DNA of 16,990 nt, taken from Comamonadaceae bacterium (lineage in GTDB: Bacteria > Pseudomonadota > Gammaproteobacteria > Burkholderiales > Burkholderiaceae_C). Shown here one piece after another: positions 15,369-16,990 of this stretch. The DNA is taken from the NCBI GenBank assembly GCA_947454585.1, contig CANGML010000014.1, positions 1 through 16,990 on the forward strand, in the 5' to 3' direction. Under the pieces are notes generated by a model, which was not told the DNA's origin, searched no databases, and saw nothing but the letters and a program-made list of their open reading frames with translations. The number at the start of each line of letters is the position of its first letter. Within the stretch, counting starts at the first letter, position 1. Both the position numbers and the translations under genes were made by a program.

Positions 15369-16990
15369 CACAGGCCTCCTTGCAAGTTAGCATCAGCCGT
15401 GAGTTGCAGCGAGGGGGCGCGACGCACCAAGCTGTCGAGTTGGTAAATTGCCGCAGAGACAGGCTGGCCTGCTGCTGGGCTCACGTCTACGCTGGCAGAA
15501 CAAGCGTTGGACAACAGGGCTTGCACGTCGGCAGGGATCGCTTGAGCGCGGACTTCTTCGATGGTCTCGAAGTCGAAGCCAGGCACGTGGAGCATGGAGC
15601 CCAACACGCGTAACACTTTCCATGCAGGACGTGCTTCGCCCAAAGGCTTGACCACGCCGTGGAAGCTCTGTACGCGACCTTCGGTGTTGATGAACGTGCC
15701 CGCCGTTTCGGTGAAGGGCGAGATAGGCAACAGCACATCGCTGATGTCCATATTGGCCTTAAAGGGAGACAAGGTCACCACCATCTCAGCTTGGCCGATG
15801 GCTTTGGCCGCGACATCGCCGTGGGCGGCGTCGAAAGCGGGCTCGGTGTTGAGCAACAAGACGGCTTTCAAACCACCTGCCAACATTTGGCCTGCGTGTT
15901 GGCCATCCGCAGTGGGTAAAGCGCCCACCACTTGCGCACCCACGGTATTGGCGGCTTCGCCGAGGTAACCCACAGTCGCGCCAGTTTGTGCGCCGATCCA
16001 GTTGGCCAAGCTGAGCAAGCTCGAGGCTTTGGCGTGATGCGCCGCTGCATTACCCAACAAAATGGCTTTGCGCTCACCGCCCGTCAAGGACTTGGCGATG
16101 GCTTGGGCTTCAGCGCCGTTGGCGTTCCCTGCTACAGGAGCCGCCGCACCGGTGATGGCGCCTACAGCTGCTGCGATGTCAGCCAAGGCTTGCACCCAGT
16201 GGGCTGCATCAGCCACCAAGGTATTGGCCACAGGCATGGCCCAGTCGAAGGCTTGGGCGTTGAGGGCATTGACCTTGCCACCGTTGCGCACAGCTTGACG
16301 CAGACGTTGGGCCAACAAAGGTTGGTCTTTACGGATATTTGAGCCCACTACCAACACGCGTTGCAGCGTAGAGAGAGAAGCCACTGACGTGCCCAACCAA
16401 CGCGTTTGACCGTCATGCTGAAAATCCGCTGCGCGCATACGCGTGTCGATATTTTGGCTACCCAAACCACGCGTCAACGATGCTGCCAGGTACAACTCTT
16501 CCGCCGTGCTGTGTGGGCTGGCCAAAGTGCCAATGGCCTGTGCGCCGTGCTGGGCCTTGATCCCTTGCAGGCCGTTGGCCACGTACTCGAGGGCCGTTTG
16601 CCAATCGACTTCTTTCCACGCGCCGCCTTGCTTGAGCATGGGCTTGGTCAAGCGCTCTGCGCTGTCCAAGGCTTCGTAGCTGAAACGGTCGCGGTCAGCA
16701 ATCCAGCATTCGTTGACGTCTTCGTTTTCCAAAGGCACCACACGCAGCACCTTGTTGTTCTTCACTTGAACGATCAGGTTGGCACCGGTGGCATCGTGAG
16801 GGCTGACCGACTTGCGGCGGCTCAATTCCCAGGTACGCGCGCTGTAGCGGAAGGGCTTGCTGGTCAACGCGCCGACAGGGCAGATGTCGATCATGTTGCC
16901 GGACAGCTCAGAGTCCACCGATTGGCCGACGAAGGTTTCGATCTCGGCGTGCTCACCGCGGTGGGACATGCCCAATTCCATGATGCCGGC
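15368..16990 (-). CDS. nuoG: NADH-quinone oxidoreductase subunit G (5' part outside window)
   Basis: Large Fe-S subunit of the peripheral arm. The window holds 540 C-terminal residues, in frame up to its last base. It starts beyond the 2Fe-2S and 4Fe-4S ligands of N1b and N5. [19 protein letters not shown] supplies the last Cys of cluster N4 and the conserved CPVGAL turn. After it come the molybdopterin-oxidoreductase-like domain ([37 protein letters not shown], then LTKPML) and an Ala/Gly-rich C-terminal half. This domain binds no cofactor in known complex I enzymes. About 165 residues are missing by comparison with the usual family length. The internal ATG at 16981 is not the true start. 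Confidence 0.97.
   Translation of the reverse strand, partial: AGIMELGMSHRGEHAEIETFVGQSVDSELSGNMIDICPVGALTSKPFRYSARTWELSRRKSVSPHDATGANLIVQVKNNKVLRVVPLENEDVNECWIADRDRFSYEALDSAERLTKPMLKQGGAWKEVDWQTALEYVANGLQGIKAQHGAQAIGTLASPHSTAEELYLAASLTRGLGSQNIDTRMRAADFQHDGQTRWLGTSVASLSTLQRVLVVGSNIRKDQPLLAQRLRQAVRNGGKVNALNAQAFDWAMPVANTLVADAAHWVQALADIAAAVGAITGAAAPVAGNANGAEAQAIAKSLTGGERKAILLGNAAAHHAKASSLLSLANWIGAQTGATVGYLGEAANTVGAQVVGALPTADGQHAGQMLAGGLKAVLLLNTEPAFDAAHGDVAAKAIGQAEMVVTLSPFKANMDISDVLLPISPFTETAGTFINTEGRVQSFHGVVKPLGEARPAWKVLRVLGSMLHVPGFDFETIEEVRAQAIPADVQALLSNACSASVDVSPAAGQPVSAAIYQLDSLVRRAPSLQLTADANLQGGL
15375..15381 (-). promoter_or_regulatory. Strong Shine-Dalgarno of nuoH inside the nuoG end
   Basis: AAGGAGG lies six bases before ATG 15366-15368, within the last codons of nuoG. 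Its spacing favours this ATG over GTG 15371. Confidence 0.7.

Noticed and set aside
14619..15446. Plus-strand open frame of 275 codons opposite nuoH
   Set aside because: Antisense shadow of nuoH with low-quality composition and no family resemblance.

Overview
The window looks like chromosomal DNA of a betaproteobacterium, most likely order Burkholderiales and probably Comamonadaceae (Limnohabitans/Rhodoferax-like). That placement rests on recalled protein resemblance of the Nuo subunits, MutL and the DUF1178 protein, and on the moderately high GC with short intergenic gaps. It is an inference, not a search result. Almost all of the sequence is coding; the only gap above 100 bp is 1670-1816.

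Left end (1-1669, minus strand): the N-terminal 556 codons of a secreted serralysin-type (M10) zinc metalloprotease carrying RTX calcium-binding repeats, cut by the window edge. Upstream lies a very AT-rich island (about 1740-1797) with a 9+9 bp inverted repeat whose arms contain promoter-like hexamers. Then comes a DedA-family membrane protein (1817-2464, minus).

Middle (2489-6544, plus strand): a tightly overlapping unit of mutL (mismatch repair, with the metal-dependent endonuclease motifs), a Bcr/CflA-type MFS exporter, and miaA (tRNA dimethylallyltransferase). Its 3' end overlaps by 20 bp the convergent DUF1178 zinc-ribbon gene (6525-7061, minus), which is preceded by a Nudix hydrolase resembling ADP-ribose pyrophosphatase (7087-7677, minus).

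Right half (7723-16990, minus strand): the distal part of the respiratory complex I operon in canonical order nuoG (partial)-H-I-J-K-L-M-N, with gaps of 0-15 bp or overlaps, ending in a strong Rho-independent terminator at 7678-7703. NuoG and NuoI carry Fe-S clusters of the peripheral arm; NuoH, J, K, L, M and N form the proton-pumping membrane arm. The Nudix start codon abuts the terminator U-tract, so the Nudix-DUF1178 pair has no visible ribosome binding site and may be expressed unusually.

I found no wholly new system. The points most worth a second look are the terminator/Nudix junction, the dyad promoter island before the protease, the endonuclease-type MutL operon with an embedded exporter, and the His-rich loop of NuoL. 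No tRNA, rRNA, CRISPR array, insertion sequence or prophage gene was recognised.
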